DNA of 64,000 nucleotides from Verrucomicrobiia bacterium. Its GTDB lineage: Bacteria > Verrucomicrobiota > Verrucomicrobiia > Verrucomicrobiales > DEV007. Shown in pieces: positions 17,293 through 26,751 of the stretch. The notes below the pieces were generated by a model that did no database searches, had not been told where the DNA came from, and was given only the letters and a program-made list of their open reading frames with translations. A program made the translations under genes and the position numbers. The stretch spans positions 16,236 to 80,235 of the forward strand of contig JAUIAH010000036.1 of assembly GCA_030425385.1 (NCBI GenBank), given 5' to 3'. The first letter of the stretch is position 1. Every line of letters begins with the position of its first letter.

Positions 17293-18512
17293 TAGTCGGC
17301 GAAGTCCAAGAAGCATTTCCAATCATAGGGATTAATGGAGTGTCCGCCCTCGCGTGTATGGTAGCCCACGTGGCTCTCGATGATGGGTTTTCCCGGTTCC
17401 GGTTGAGCCACATTCTCTAACGCTTTCTTTTCGTAGAGCTGATAGACTGGGCTCGCGTGATACGCGGAGAGGTATTCTCCGCGACTGTCTGCCCAAGTAT
17501 CGTCCACGCTGCTGTGCACGTAGACCGGACGAGGGGCGATGCAGGCCAGCAGCATATGCTGATCCACGGGGAGATCGTCTTCCTGCTCCATGAACTTCCA
17601 CGCATTACGACAAAGCCAATAAGGGAAGCGGGTCACCATCTTCTTGAGCGTTTCGCCAGACTTGCGACGCCACAAAGCCGCCCCGGCACAACCTGACTGA
17701 GCGGAGATGGCAAGGGCGAAGCGTTCGTCCTGAGCTGCCGTCCACAAGGTCGCCTTGCCCATCTTGGAATGGCCCATGATTGCTACACGGGTGTGATCAA
17801 TGGTATCGTCCGTTTCTAAATAATCCATCGCGCGCATGGCACCCCAAGCACAGGTGGCGAGGACGCCCCACTCGTGAGCCTTGGGAAAGCTTTGCCCTTC
17901 GGGATAGAAGAGCTTGTGAACACTTTTGAGAAATTCGGTCTCATTGTGAGAGACCAGGTCCTGCTGATACACCGCACAGAACCCATAGCCTCGATCAAAG
18001 AAGTCTCCCAAGGGCCAGCCACAGCGGATCATGCCGGGCCGCTCTGAAGAGGCGTCAAAGTCATCGCCCTGGGTGTTGTTGAAGCTGTGTTTGAGAAATG
18101 CGGGAACCGGCTTGGTGGCGTTGTTAGGCACAAACACGAGGATGTGCATCGAGAGGTGACCCTTTGCATTGCGGAAATGAATCTTCACATCCTTACGCGT
18201 GGCCTTGCCCTCCATGAATTCCGGATTCTCGTTCACCAGTTCATAGGTTTGTGTCAGGAGATGCTGGGGTTTCGGCACGCGGCCATAGAGGAGATTGGAG
18301 AACAAGGCGAGAAGTTGCGGTCTTCTAACGGTTTCCCATGCATGGGCATTCGTGATGGTTTTCCCATCGGGACCGACTAACAGAGGGGGCAGATCGTAAG
18401 CGGGGATCCGGGACTCATCGTAGATCACGTCGTTGTCAGACTCCTTCGGTTCCCGCCCTTCGGCGGAGAGGAGGAGGACGCTGAGCAGTGGCAAACAGAA
18501 GATCGATTTCAT
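17277..18512 (-). CDS. Exported CE15-like alpha/beta-hydrolase (glucuronoyl esterase type)
   Basis: 411 aa with a signal peptide (MKSIFCLPLLSVLLLSAEG). The nucleophile elbow is 'MGHSKMGKATLW' (Ser about 250), followed by 'DERFALAISAQSGCAGAALWRR', a block typical of bacterial CE15 esterases. 'HSSVDDTWADSRGEYLSA' and the final 'TREGGHSINPYDW' supply the acid/His region. CE15 enzymes cleave ester links between lignin and glucuronoxylan; bacterial members are diverse, so the substrate is inferred. It is divergent from the PEP-CTERM gene. The C-terminus overlaps the histidine kinase 3' end by 16 bases. Confidence 0.8.
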   Translation of the reverse strand: MKSIFCLPLLSVLLLSAEGREPKESDNDVIYDESRIPAYDLPPLLVGPDGKTITNAHAWETVRRPQLLALFSNLLYGRVPKPQHLLTQTYELVNENPEFMEGKATRKDVKIHFRNAKGHLSMHILVFVPNNATKPVPAFLKHSFNNTQGDDFDASSERPGMIRCGWPLGDFFDRGYGFCAVYQQDLVSHNETEFLKSVHKLFYPEGQSFPKAHEWGVLATCAWGAMRAMDYLETDDTIDHTRVAIMGHSKMGKATLWTAAQDERFALAISAQSGCAGAALWRRKSGETLKKMVTRFPYWLCRNAWKFMEQEDDLPVDQHMLLACIAPRPVYVHSSVDDTWADSRGEYLSAYHASPVYQLYEKKALENVAQPEPGKPIIESHVGYHTREGGHSINPYDWKCFLDFADYHFNS

Positions 18513-18634
18513 TCTGGTGATCTCATTCTATTCCAGAATTCATGACGAGCCTGAATTCTACTGTCTGCCTTCGAAAACTTTTGTGAGAAAGAGCTTCGCT
18601 TTCGCCAGGGGGCATCCCTATCATTGACCGTATC

Positions 18635-19693
18635 ATGCTTCGGACTCTCTCACTCGTCTTCTTGGCGTCCGCCTATCTTCCTACCCTACACGCGGTGCTC
18701 ACCATTCCAGGCTCGGTGGATGGCGATTCAAATACGGCCATCCCTTTTCTCCAACCGGATGGGCCCATGCGGTATCAGCAGCTCTATCCATCGAGTTCCC
18801 TTTCGCCCTACACGTCGGCATTGACCATCACGGAGCTGCGTTTCCGGCTGGACAGGGAAGTGGGTAGGGCCTTTTCGGGAATGATCTCTGATGTCTCCAT
18901 CAGCTTGTCTACCACGACGGCATCGGTGTTAGATCTGAGTGATTTGGATGCGAATCTTGGACAAGATCTGGTGATGGTGTTTCCGCGAGGATCCTTGATG
19001 CTTTCGGCCACGGGAGGCTCCACTGGCGGAGGGCCGACGGGCCCAGATCCTGGAGACTCTCCATCGTCACCTTCTGGTCCCAGCGATGGCAGTGGCGGGG
19101 AGACAGGTGGAATCAACCCTCCTCCCGGGCCGTCGACTGGGGGAGACGATGGATCTTCCCCGTCGCCAGGCGGAGACACGACGCCGCCGGGTGGCACGCC
19201 ACCGAGTGGCTCAGGGACGGATTCGCCGGAACCCGGGCCCGGGACGGATCCAATGGTCGGGCCTGGAGGAGAGCCTTCAGGAGATCCCGGACCCGATCCT
19301 ACCCCGGGGGATCAGCCCGGTACCGGAGGTTCACCGACGGATGGTGGCTCGTCTCCCCTGGGGCCTGCGCATGGGTTTGAAATCGCCGTTATTCTAGCAG
19401 AAGCCTTCACCTATGATCCCGCTGTGAGTCACCTTCTCATGGAGGTTCGCAACTACTCTGGAGAGCTATTGTTCGCGGGACCGAACGCTTTCGACGCGCA
19501 CTCACATTTGCCCAGTGCCTGGGTGGCAGGTTCGGCAAGCGGGAATATGGCGAGTGGATCGGGGGATGGCGGCTTGGTCACACAGTTGGTGAGCTCGCCA
19601 CTTGTGGGCCCGACGACGGGGGTTCCGGAGCCTTCCTGGGCACTGTCATTATGCGTGATGCTTTTGATAGGGATCACAAGGCGGAGGCATTGA
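18635..19693 (+). CDS. PEP-CTERM sorting-domain exported protein with Gly/Pro/Ser/Asp-rich linker
   Basis: 352 aa. Signal peptide (residues 1-20), a short beta-like N-domain, a low-complexity Gly/Pro/Ser/Thr/Asp stretch (about residues 125-245), a second short domain, and a C-terminal 'VPEPSWALSLCVMLLIGITRRRH'-type tail: the VPEP motif, one hydrophobic helix and an Arg cluster. That tail is the PEP-CTERM signal handled by exosortase in exopolysaccharide-producing Gram-negatives. No exosortase is in the window. The stop codon shares its final base with the ATG of the next gene (TGATG), so the two are translationally coupled. Confidence 0.85.
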   Translation: MLRTLSLVFLASAYLPTLHAVLTIPGSVDGDSNTAIPFLQPDGPMRYQQLYPSSSLSPYTSALTITELRFRLDREVGRAFSGMISDVSISLSTTTASVLDLSDLDANLGQDLVMVFPRGSLMLSATGGSTGGGPTGPDPGDSPSSPSGPSDGSGGETGGINPPPGPSTGGDDGSSPSPGGDTTPPGGTPPSGSGTDSPEPGPGTDPMVGPGGEPSGDPGPDPTPGDQPGTGGSPTDGGSSPLGPAHGFEIAVILAEAFTYDPAVSHLLMEVRNYSGELLFAGPNAFDAHSHLPSAWVAGSASGNMASGSGDGGLVTQLVSSPLVGPTTGVPEPSWALSLCVMLLIGITRRRH

Positions 19694-22590
19694 TGAAGCG
19701 TGGGGGCTTCATCCTGCTCGCTCTTCTCGCTTGCTCATGGGGGCGGGCGGATGAGCCATCGCAAGCCTTGGTGGGGATCTTGGGATCGACCAATCGCCTG
19801 ACGATCATCGGGAACGAGCGCGTAGGAACGGAGGCCATACGTCAATCGCTTCGATCAAACCATCATTTCCTGAGAGATTCGCATCCAATGGCTCCGTTGC
19901 CGGATTACCTCGCAACGTTGAAGAAATTAGTCGTCAACGGATACCTGATCGATGGGCATCGGGATGTGCAGGTGCATGTTAAGGTGGATGAGACCAGTCG
20001 TAAGGTGCTGATAGAGGTCCAGGAAGGGCCCCAATACTGTTGGGGGAAGGTGACTCTGCGAGGGCTTGAAGATGAAGTGCAAGAGCAGGTGCGGGCGCTC
20101 TTGCAGGTAGACACGGATTCCCTCCGGACAGAGGTCCAGCGCGTGCGCGCATCTGTCGAGACTTTCGGACGATTGGCGAGTGCGGAGAGTGAGCGGTTCT
20201 TGAAAGAGACCGGGACGTTGCCACCGCAATGGAAGGGTGCCCATTGGCAATCTCCTATTTGGCAAGAAGGGCGGGCGGTCAATAGCATGGCAGGTGCGAT
20301 GGAGGAGCGGCGAGAGGCCATCGCTGCCGCCCTGGGGCATTTGGGATATGATAATGCTGATTTCGCTGTTCGGTTAGATGAAAGGGAGGTGAGTCAAGTG
20401 GCCTTGGAAGTAGACGTGAAGGCGTTAGGGCCTCTGATGGAGATGCCCAAGTTTCGCGTCCAGGGGAGTTTCGAGCACACCGCAGAAGAGATTCTTAACT
20501 TCCTTGAACTTCCTGACACGTTCACTTGGAGCACCCTCGATGAAGTCGAACGCAAGCTCTGGCGCTCGGGGCGCTTTGCCGATTTCTGTCTCTTCCCCAC
20601 GAAGCCGGAAGGGAATGATCCAGGCACTGTCCGTTTACTCGTCCGGGAAATGCCGGGTGTTCCGCGGCTCGATGCGCCTCTCACCAAGGCACAGGTAGCG
20701 GTGCTGAGAGCGGCCCACTGGCTCTCCAATGAACATGCCAAGAATTCTCTACACCTTCATTTGGATGTTGAGAATCAAGGTTCGGTGGCCATGGATATGC
20801 ATCCGGGGCGGCGCCATCACTTTCAGTTAGAGCTTCCCGAGGGGCGGGGGCTTGAGGCGTGGTTGCAGCCTCCCTTGTTGAGTGTGGATTGGCGATCTCA
20901 TGAGGAATCGGGCTTGGCCGTGCTGGCTCTCCCGATAGACGGGTCAAACGCCTACATTCATGTGAGTGCGAGTGAGGATGACGAGAAGCCTCTTTCCCTT
21001 TTGGTAGGATTCAAAGCGGTCTCGGCTTCAGAACCTGACAAACCCATCATGGATCTCATTCTCATGCCTGCGGCGGTGCTGAACAAATGCTGTCGCATTC
21101 CTGATCTCCAGGCTCACGAAGAGGGGGAGTTGATACGCATTACCAGTGCTTCGGTTCCGTTGGAGATCCTGATCGATCAGGAGAGTGGGCGGCCATTGAC
21201 ATTCGAGGCAGGTCTGCCTGCGAGCCACGTTCGTGGCGGCACTTCGGAGCAGGCCGTTGATTGGAGCTGGCCGGGGTGGGCGACCATTGATGGTGCGAAT
21301 GGTTCGATTCCGTCGGCGCTGGCGTTGATGAAATACGTCGCGATCTCGTTTTCCGTGCCAGTAGCGGAAGCGCCTGAATGGAAACTGGTGGAGATTCTAG
21401 CAGATGGCTTCACGCCAGTCATTCGATTGTTTGCTAGTGACGATGATTCTGAATCGGCTGCCTTTCCCTGCTGGGATGTCCTAGGGGTGCAATCGGAGCC
21501 GGAAGGAGTGGTCTTGCCGGATTATGTGAGGCGTCTGTTAGCTGTTGGGCTGAATCAAATACTTCACGAAGTGATGGCTGATGAATCCTGGCATTGGATG
21601 CTTGCTCGTGAAGTGCATGCCTCTCTCATCGGGCAATACGGCCATCGAGAAGCAGTGCTTGATTACTTGGCGGAAGGGGAAATGTTAGGTCCGGTGGGGT
21701 GTCTTGCGGTGGCCTTTCTATTGCATCGAGAATCGCGAGAGCCCCTCACCGTGACGCGTTTCGTGCGCTTGGGGAAAGAGCGTCTGGAGGCGGATGCATT
21801 CCGCCGGGATTGGGAAGCGCTCGTTACCCAGGAGTCTCCCATTCGGGAAAGCATGTTCCGTCTCGTGAAGCTCTTAGCTCAGGCCGATGCGGAGGCCTTT
21901 CCTGTGCTCACGCGGGGAGATGCGGAGCTCGGCGAGCTGCTGGAGACCTTTCAGGAGGGCTACCCGCGGCTGGTGGCGGATGGGGCCATCACGGTGGAGG
22001 AACTTCGCCCGTTCATGGAGGCGCTTTGGGAGCATGGCCTGCGCGAATGGGTCGAGTTGGAACTCAATGCGCTGCACGTGAGAACGCCTGATCCACGACA
22101 GCGCTTGGCGAAAGTGGGAGACTGGACGATCACGCAGGGAGAGGTGGCGCTCTATCAGAAGCGCCAGCGTGAGCAGGATCCCGAAGCTGTCGGCGATCCG
22201 CAGGAGGTACTGGCCACGCTCATTCGAATGGAAAGTGTGATCGGAAAACTGGGCATGGTGCCGCTCTATCATGAAACCCTGAAACAAGTGGAAGCAGATC
22301 CTGACAGCTTTGCTAAGTATGGGGCCACAGCTTCTGATCTCGCTCGGGCGCGGCTTCGAGAGAAGGGTCGGGAGACGTTGATGAAGCAGATAGAGGAGAC
22401 GCTCGCGAGTCCTGAAATGGACGCCAAACTCAGGGCGAAGTACGAGAATGAAGGGAAAGAACTGCCTCCGTTTGAAGAATTCAAGCCGCTGTTTCTGAAG
22501 GGGTTTAGGGAGCATTGCCTAAAGGACCTCTTCCGTGACGCGGTGAAGGACGCTGATATCACGTACTATGGAAATGACCTCTCAGGGTGA
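19693..22590 (+). CDS. Large exported protein with POTRA-like N-terminus and SurA-like C-terminus
   Basis: 965 aa from ATG 19693 (signal peptide MKRGGFILLALLACSWGRA). Residues about 30-130 and later 'PKFRVQGSFEHTAEEIL' resemble POTRA folds ('RLTIIGNERVGTEAIRQSL', 'GPQYCWGKVTLRG') as in BamA/TamA-type proteins, but no C-terminal barrel is visible. The last 160 residues, starting 'AKVGDWTITQGEVALYQK', look like the helical N-domain of SurA/PpiD-type chaperones. No lipobox or membrane helix after the signal. It is coupled to the PEP-CTERM gene, so handling or surface delivery of that protein is an attractive but unproven role. Confidence 0.6.
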   Translation: MKRGGFILLALLACSWGRADEPSQALVGILGSTNRLTIIGNERVGTEAIRQSLRSNHHFLRDSHPMAPLPDYLATLKKLVVNGYLIDGHRDVQVHVKVDETSRKVLIEVQEGPQYCWGKVTLRGLEDEVQEQVRALLQVDTDSLRTEVQRVRASVETFGRLASAESERFLKETGTLPPQWKGAHWQSPIWQEGRAVNSMAGAMEERREAIAAALGHLGYDNADFAVRLDEREVSQVALEVDVKALGPLMEMPKFRVQGSFEHTAEEILNFLELPDTFTWSTLDEVERKLWRSGRFADFCLFPTKPEGNDPGTVRLLVREMPGVPRLDAPLTKAQVAVLRAAHWLSNEHAKNSLHLHLDVENQGSVAMDMHPGRRHHFQLELPEGRGLEAWLQPPLLSVDWRSHEESGLAVLALPIDGSNAYIHVSASEDDEKPLSLLVGFKAVSASEPDKPIMDLILMPAAVLNKCCRIPDLQAHEEGELIRITSASVPLEILIDQESGRPLTFEAGLPASHVRGGTSEQAVDWSWPGWATIDGANGSIPSALALMKYVAISFSVPVAEAPEWKLVEILADGFTPVIRLFASDDDSESAAFPCWDVLGVQSEPEGVVLPDYVRRLLAVGLNQILHEVMADESWHWMLAREVHASLIGQYGHREAVLDYLAEGEMLGPVGCLAVAFLLHRESREPLTVTRFVRLGKERLEADAFRRDWEALVTQESPIRESMFRLVKLLAQADAEAFPVLTRGDAELGELLETFQEGYPRLVADGAITVEELRPFMEALWEHGLREWVELELNALHVRTPDPRQRLAKVGDWTITQGEVALYQKRQREQDPEAVGDPQEVLATLIRMESVIGKLGMVPLYHETLKQVEADPDSFAKYGATASDLARARLREKGRETLMKQIEETLASPEMDAKLRAKYENEGKELPPFEEFKPLFLKGFREHCLKDLFRDAVKDADITYYGNDLSG

Positions 22591-22599
22591 AGGAAAGGA

Positions 22600-23064
22600 T
22601 CATTTCTCCTCTTCGGCGGAGCCTTTCAACGCCGCTAGCTGAGCCTTCTCTAAGGCTTTCACAAAAGCCTGATCCTCTGGCCGGAGACGCGTGAGCGGGA
22701 GCACGTTGGGCTTGGTATTGCCATCAACGAGGAGGCGGATCTTGCCTTCCTTGATTAATGTCAGGGGCGCCTCGGAAGGGGCTGCCCCGCCGTCTTCAAA
22801 AGCGAGGAGATGTGCGGTGACTTTCTTGCCTTCTGTGCTGACGAAGGTGCGCTTGTCAGAGACGGCGATGTATTGGATCGTGACGGTCTTGGGTTTCACT
22901 TGGCGTACACCGGTAACGGCGGATCCGAGAGTGCCGCCAAGATTCCGACGCTTGAATTCGGTGGGGCTGGCAGGGGTGACCGGAAAGTTCTGGGCATAGG
23001 AGATGCTAACGAGGACGAAGCTCGTGAGCATGATTGTGAGAGAGGAACGTGTCATGCGATTCAT
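22600..23064 (-). CDS. Small exported protein with SHD1-like (SLA1 homology) domain
   Basis: 154 aa from ATG 23064, which overlaps the upstream stop (ATGA). Signal peptide residues 1-24. Residues about 65-140 read like SHD1: 'RTFVSTEGKKVTAHLLAFED' then a hydrophilic insert and 'LPLTRLRPEDQAFVKALEKA', matching the family's end pattern (xPLsxLsxxDqxyv). SHD1-like domains are frequent in exported proteins of Planctomycetota and Verrucomicrobiota, with function unknown. Probably cotranscribed with the coiled-coil membrane protein upstream. Confidence 0.6.
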   Translation of the reverse strand: MNRMTRSSLTIMLTSFVLVSISYAQNFPVTPASPTEFKRRNLGGTLGSAVTGVRQVKPKTVTIQYIAVSDKRTFVSTEGKKVTAHLLAFEDGGAAPSEAPLTLIKEGKIRLLVDGNTKPNVLPLTRLRPEDQAFVKALEKAQLAALKGSAEEEK

Positions 23065-23939
23065 TGTTTGGGAGTGGCGATGCGAGAAAGGGGTTTCGCC
23101 ACCCGAGTGATGGGGGCTTCTGAACGTCTGATCGGTTTCTTCAGAGTATCGATGGGAGCCGCGCTCCGAGGTAGAGGAGTGGCCATGGTGGCGAGCGGCG
23201 GGGCGAGTCGCCCATTTCGAGGGAAGGACTGAGGGGGCTGTGTGAGGGAGCCCGTCGGTTGGCGGCCAACTTGCGGGGCATTGGGATCGATCCCTTGCCG
23301 AATCAAATTCTGCGCCCAGGCGTGAGTTGCCACGCTTTGGTTGTATTGATAGATCAGATCCTGTTGGTGGATGCGCTCGCGTTCGAGGAGGGCGCGTTCC
23401 TGTTCCCATTGAGCCGCCTGCGCCTGAAACGATGCTTGTTCTTCCCATTGCTGGTGGTCTCGCCAGGCAGCTTCTTCTGCCAACTGCTGGGCGGATGCCT
23501 GCTCTAACATAGCGGCGTTGTCGTCAGGTGTCGTTTCCCACTGGGGATCAGCCATCATTTCCCCGTCAACGGTCTCGCGAGATTGGAGGGCTTCCTCGGC
23601 AGCGAGGAGGGCTTCCTCACGTTGCGCTAATTCCTCGCTCCAAGCCATCAAGGTCTCCTGGTCAATTTCCTCAACCTCGGCCACCGTCCTTTCGTCACTC
23701 GGCGTTTCATCGGAGATCACGGGATCCGGCGCTGCACTCGCATTGGGGTCTGCCACCGGCACATCCGACCACGGATGAATCTGCCTTCCGCTGGACACAA
23801 TGGGAAAAGTTTCCGCGTGAGGGGAGGGTGTCAATTGGTCCATGCCCATGCTAAACTGCTGCATGCCACTGCGAAAGATGGCCGCTAGAATCGCGAAAGC
23901 CATGCCAGCGATGACGAAGGCAAAGAGAACGGCTTTCAT
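23061..23939 (-). CDS. Single-pass membrane protein with Glu/Gln-rich coiled coil
   Basis: 292 aa from ATG 23939. One N-terminal membrane helix ('AVLFAFVIAGMAFAILAAIF'), an acidic linker, a coiled coil rich in Glu, Gln and Ala (about residues 90-205, e.g. 'AQREEALLAAEEALQSRE'), and a basic Pro-rich tail with repeated 'AxPLxR' like segments. No recognised family. The helix-then-coil layout suggests an envelope-spanning or scaffold role, but nothing more can be said. Its stop overlaps the SHD1-like start. 260 bases of non-coding DNA lie upstream. Confidence 0.6.
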   Translation of the reverse strand: MKAVLFAFVIAGMAFAILAAIFRSGMQQFSMGMDQLTPSPHAETFPIVSSGRQIHPWSDVPVADPNASAAPDPVISDETPSDERTVAEVEEIDQETLMAWSEELAQREEALLAAEEALQSRETVDGEMMADPQWETTPDDNAAMLEQASAQQLAEEAAWRDHQQWEEQASFQAQAAQWEQERALLERERIHQQDLIYQYNQSVATHAWAQNLIRQGIDPNAPQVGRQPTGSLTQPPQSFPRNGRLAPPLATMATPLPRSAAPIDTLKKPIRRSEAPITRVAKPLSRIATPKQ

Positions 23940-24199
23940 AATCGGGAAGTGACTGGATGCGTGAACGGTCCTAACGGAATCTCCCACAATCGTCCCAGGA
24001 ACTTGAGATTCTGTTGAAAGACCAGTGGTTACTTTAGCGGGAAACAACTCAACGTCGAGAGGAAACGGAGGTGGTGAGACACGTGAGCGGTGGTGGGGCA
24101 GCTACCGGACGGTGCATGCTCATGCAGGACATGAGTGGCTGTGTCCTGACAATACCATAGGACGAAAGAGGCGGTAGAGAGTTGCCGCGCTTCCGATAA

Positions 24200-25276
24200 C
24201 TAGCGGCGACCTAGGGGAACTTCTTCCACGATCTCGAGATCGTGGCCTTCCAACCCCACAATCTTCTTGGAGGAGGTGGTGAGGAGGCGTATCTGCCGCA
24301 CGCCGAGATCGTGGAGGATTTGAGCGCCAGTTCCATAGTCGCGCAGATCCATGGGATCTGGCCGACGTGGCTGTCCCTGGAGGCCGGGCATGGCGTGTGG
24401 ATGCATGTAGAGGAGGACGCCGTGCGCGCTCTTGGCGATCTCTTGCAAGGAAGCTTGCAAGGCGCCTTCGCCATTGCCGAACACGTCGTCGACCACGGAA
24501 GCACGTTGAACGCGGACAAGCGTAGGGGTATTGGGCTGAATGGTGCCGCGGACAAGGGCCAAATGATGGGTGCCATCTAACATACTCCGATAATGGTGCG
24601 CCTGAAAGTGTCCCGCAATGGTTTCAACTGTCTCTTCATTCTCTCGCTCAACGAGCTTCTCGCGCTCGCGGCGGTAGGTGATGAGAGAGGCGATGGTGCA
24701 AATGGGAATCTGGTGCTTCTGTGAGAAAGCTTCCAAGTCAGGCAGGCGCGCCATGGTTCCATCGTCATTGAGGATCTCACAGATAACGGCCACGGGGGCG
24801 AGCCCTGCCATGCGGGCGAGATCAATCGAGGCTTCCGTGTGCCCGGCTCGTCGGAGTACCCCACCCTCGCGGGATAGTAGAGGAAAGACGTGACCCGGCT
24901 GAACCAAGTCATGGGGCTTTGTCAGAGGGTCCGCGAGGAGTCGGAGTGTGTGCGCACGATCAGCTGCGCTGATGCCTGTCGTGATGCCTTTGGCGGCATC
25001 GACCGAGACCGTGAACGCGGTGCCGTGACTTTCGCGATTCACCCGGACCATGTGGTCCAATCCAAGGTCTTCAGCGAGTGAAGGATCGAGCGGAGCGCAA
25101 ATGAGCCCGCGCCCGTGAGTCGCCATGAAATTCACGTCTGCAGGTGTCACCTTCTCCGCGGCCATGATGAGGTCCCCTTCGTTCTCCCGATCCGCATCAT
25201 CGGTCACGATGACCATGCGGCCCTCGGACAGGTCTTTCAGGATGACGTCAATAGGCGTGAAACTGGTATCAGGCAT
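24200..25276 (-). CDS. ribB: 3,4-dihydroxy-2-butanone-4-phosphate synthase with degenerate GTP cyclohydrolase II domain
   Basis: 358 aa with the RibBA layout. Residues 1-205 are a complete RibB domain: '[16 protein letters not shown]', '[11 protein letters not shown]' and '[23 protein letters not shown]'. It converts ribulose 5-phosphate to the riboflavin precursor. Residues about 210-358 keep the GCH II fold outline ('[16 protein letters not shown]', '[17 protein letters not shown]', 'LLTTSSKKI'). But this half contains no cysteine at all, so the three zinc ligands are lost and GTP cyclohydrolase activity is unlikely. A separate ribA elsewhere is expected. The start is 8 bases from the divergent phosphodiesterase start. 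Confidence 0.9.
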   Translation of the reverse strand: MPDTSFTPIDVILKDLSEGRMVIVTDDADRENEGDLIMAAEKVTPADVNFMATHGRGLICAPLDPSLAEDLGLDHMVRVNRESHGTAFTVSVDAAKGITTGISAADRAHTLRLLADPLTKPHDLVQPGHVFPLLSREGGVLRRAGHTEASIDLARMAGLAPVAVICEILNDDGTMARLPDLEAFSQKHQIPICTIASLITYRREREKLVERENEETVETIAGHFQAHHYRSMLDGTHHLALVRGTIQPNTPTLVRVQRASVVDDVFGNGEGALQASLQEIAKSAHGVLLYMHPHAMPGLQGQPRRPDPMDLRDYGTGAQILHDLGVRQIRLLTTSSKKIVGLEGHDLEIVEEVPLGRR

Positions 25277-25284
25277 TCTATCTT

Positions 25285-26685
25285 GTGAGTCGGGAGGCGC
25301 GCGTCTATCGATGCGGAGTGAAGAAGAAACGTTCGGCGGTGATCAATGTGGTGGGGCTCTGTCGTCGTTCTATCGGCGAGCACACGCCTACTATCCAGAA
25401 ATTTCTTGAGACTCACGGTGCTGCGAGCGTGCGTCCGCAACTCCCGGCGGTGACGTGCACCATGCAGGCTACCTATCTCACGGGTAAGCGTCCCTCGGAG
25501 CATGGCATTGTGGCGAATGGGTGGTACGACCGCGACTTGGCAGAGGTGCAGTTCTGGAAACAATCCAATCACCTTGTTAGGGGAGAGAAGCTGTGGGAGC
25601 GCTTGCGGCACGAGCGGCCAGATTTCCGATGTGCCAAGCTCTTCTGGTGGTATAACATGTATAGTAGCGTAGATGTGAGCATCACACCTCGCCCCATGTA
25701 TCCGGCAGATGGACGCAAGGTATTTGATGTCTACACTCATCCGATGGGCATGCGTGAGGAGATCAAGGCAGACTTGGGCCCCTTTCCGTTTCACACCTTC
25801 TGGGGGCCTGCTGCAGGATTGCCGTGTTCGCAGTGGATCGCAGACAGTTGTCGGTGGGTCGAGGAGAAGCACGCGCCTGACTTGACCTTACTCTACCTGC
25901 CGCATTTGGACTACAATTTCCAACGCTTGGGCCCTGATGTCCCTGAAGTAGAGCGCGACCTTGAAGAGATTGATCAATTGTTAGGCAAGTTGATCGATTA
26001 TCTGGAGTCGCGAGAGGTTTCCGTGTGTTTGCTGTCAGAGTACGGGATCACAGCGGTGGATCGTCCGGTTGCCATCAATCGCGCACTCCGCGATGAAGGT
26101 TGGCTGATGGTGAAGGAGGAGCTAGGAAGAGAACTGTTAGATGCTGGGGCAAGCCGAGCGTTTGCAGTGGCGGATCACCAGGTGGCACATGTCTATCTCA
26201 ACGACCCGCGGATCCGCTCGGCGGTGGCGCAGCGGTGCGCAGCCATTCCCGGAGTGGAGCAGGTTCTGGAGGGAGAATCGCGGGCGTTGGCGGGATTGGA
26301 TCACCCCCGAGCGGGAGACCTTGTCCTGGTGGCCGACGCCCGCAGTTGGTTCACTTACTACTATTGGGAGAATGATAGTCGAGCTCCTGACTTCGCTCGT
26401 TGTGTCGATATCCATCGCAAGCCGGGTTACGACCCCGTCGAACTCTTTCTCGATCCAGAGAAGCCTTTGGCCAAGCTCACCATCGCGCGCAAATTGCTCA
26501 TGAAGAAACTGGGCATGCGCATGTTAATGGATGTCATTCCGTTAGATGCCAACCTCGTGAGAGGCTCCCATGGACGCCTGCCGGAGGATCCGCTGGATTG
26601 GCCCGTGCTGATTGGCCCAGGTCTGAAGGGAACGATGGAAATGGATGCCACTCAGGTTCATGAGTGGTTGTTAGACTTTGTCTGA
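25285..26685 (+). CDS. Type I phosphodiesterase/nucleotide pyrophosphatase family protein
   Basis: 466 aa, cytoplasmic (no signal). '[22 protein letters not shown]' holds the nucleophilic Thr and the following His of the alkaline-phosphatase superfamily; '[13 protein letters not shown]' and 'LLSEYGIT' supply later metal ligands, with Glu where the family usually has Asp in the SDHG-type motif. The final '[20 protein letters not shown]' gives the last His ligand. The substrate is not evident. GTG 25285 is used as start; GTG 25318 (just before '[11 protein letters not shown]') is an alternative. Divergent from ribB. Confidence 0.8.
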   Translation: MSREARVYRCGVKKKRSAVINVVGLCRRSIGEHTPTIQKFLETHGAASVRPQLPAVTCTMQATYLTGKRPSEHGIVANGWYDRDLAEVQFWKQSNHLVRGEKLWERLRHERPDFRCAKLFWWYNMYSSVDVSITPRPMYPADGRKVFDVYTHPMGMREEIKADLGPFPFHTFWGPAAGLPCSQWIADSCRWVEEKHAPDLTLLYLPHLDYNFQRLGPDVPEVERDLEEIDQLLGKLIDYLESREVSVCLLSEYGITAVDRPVAINRALRDEGWLMVKEELGRELLDAGASRAFAVADHQVAHVYLNDPRIRSAVAQRCAAIPGVEQVLEGESRALAGLDHPRAGDLVLVADARSWFTYYYWENDSRAPDFARCVDIHRKPGYDPVELFLDPEKPLAKLTIARKLLMKKLGMRMLMDVIPLDANLVRGSHGRLPEDPLDWPVLIGPGLKGTMEMDATQVHEWLLDFV

Positions 26686-26695
26686 GTGGAATGCG

Positions 26696-26725
26696 AAGAG
26701 GCGCCTGCTTGCACAGGCGCCTCTT
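26696..26725. terminator. Bidirectional terminator between convergent genes
   Basis: Perfect 12-base stem (aagaggcgcctg, 6-base loop cttgca, caggcgcctctt) placed between the phosphodiesterase stop (26685) and the 3' end of the giant gene (26752). Its symmetry with A/T flanks on both sides suits termination in both directions. Confidence 0.8.
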
Positions 26726-26751
26726 GCGATGATTCAGGGTAGGGTGGAGGA

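Noticed and set aside
23065..23448. 128-codon upstream extension of the SHD1-like protein
   Set aside because: Antisense-like composition overlapping the coiled-coil gene; the ATG inside the stop gives a proper signal peptide.
24125..24148. Inverted repeat caggaca...tgtcctg after ribB
   Set aside because: Seven-base stem without a T-run on the relevant side; too weak to call a terminator.
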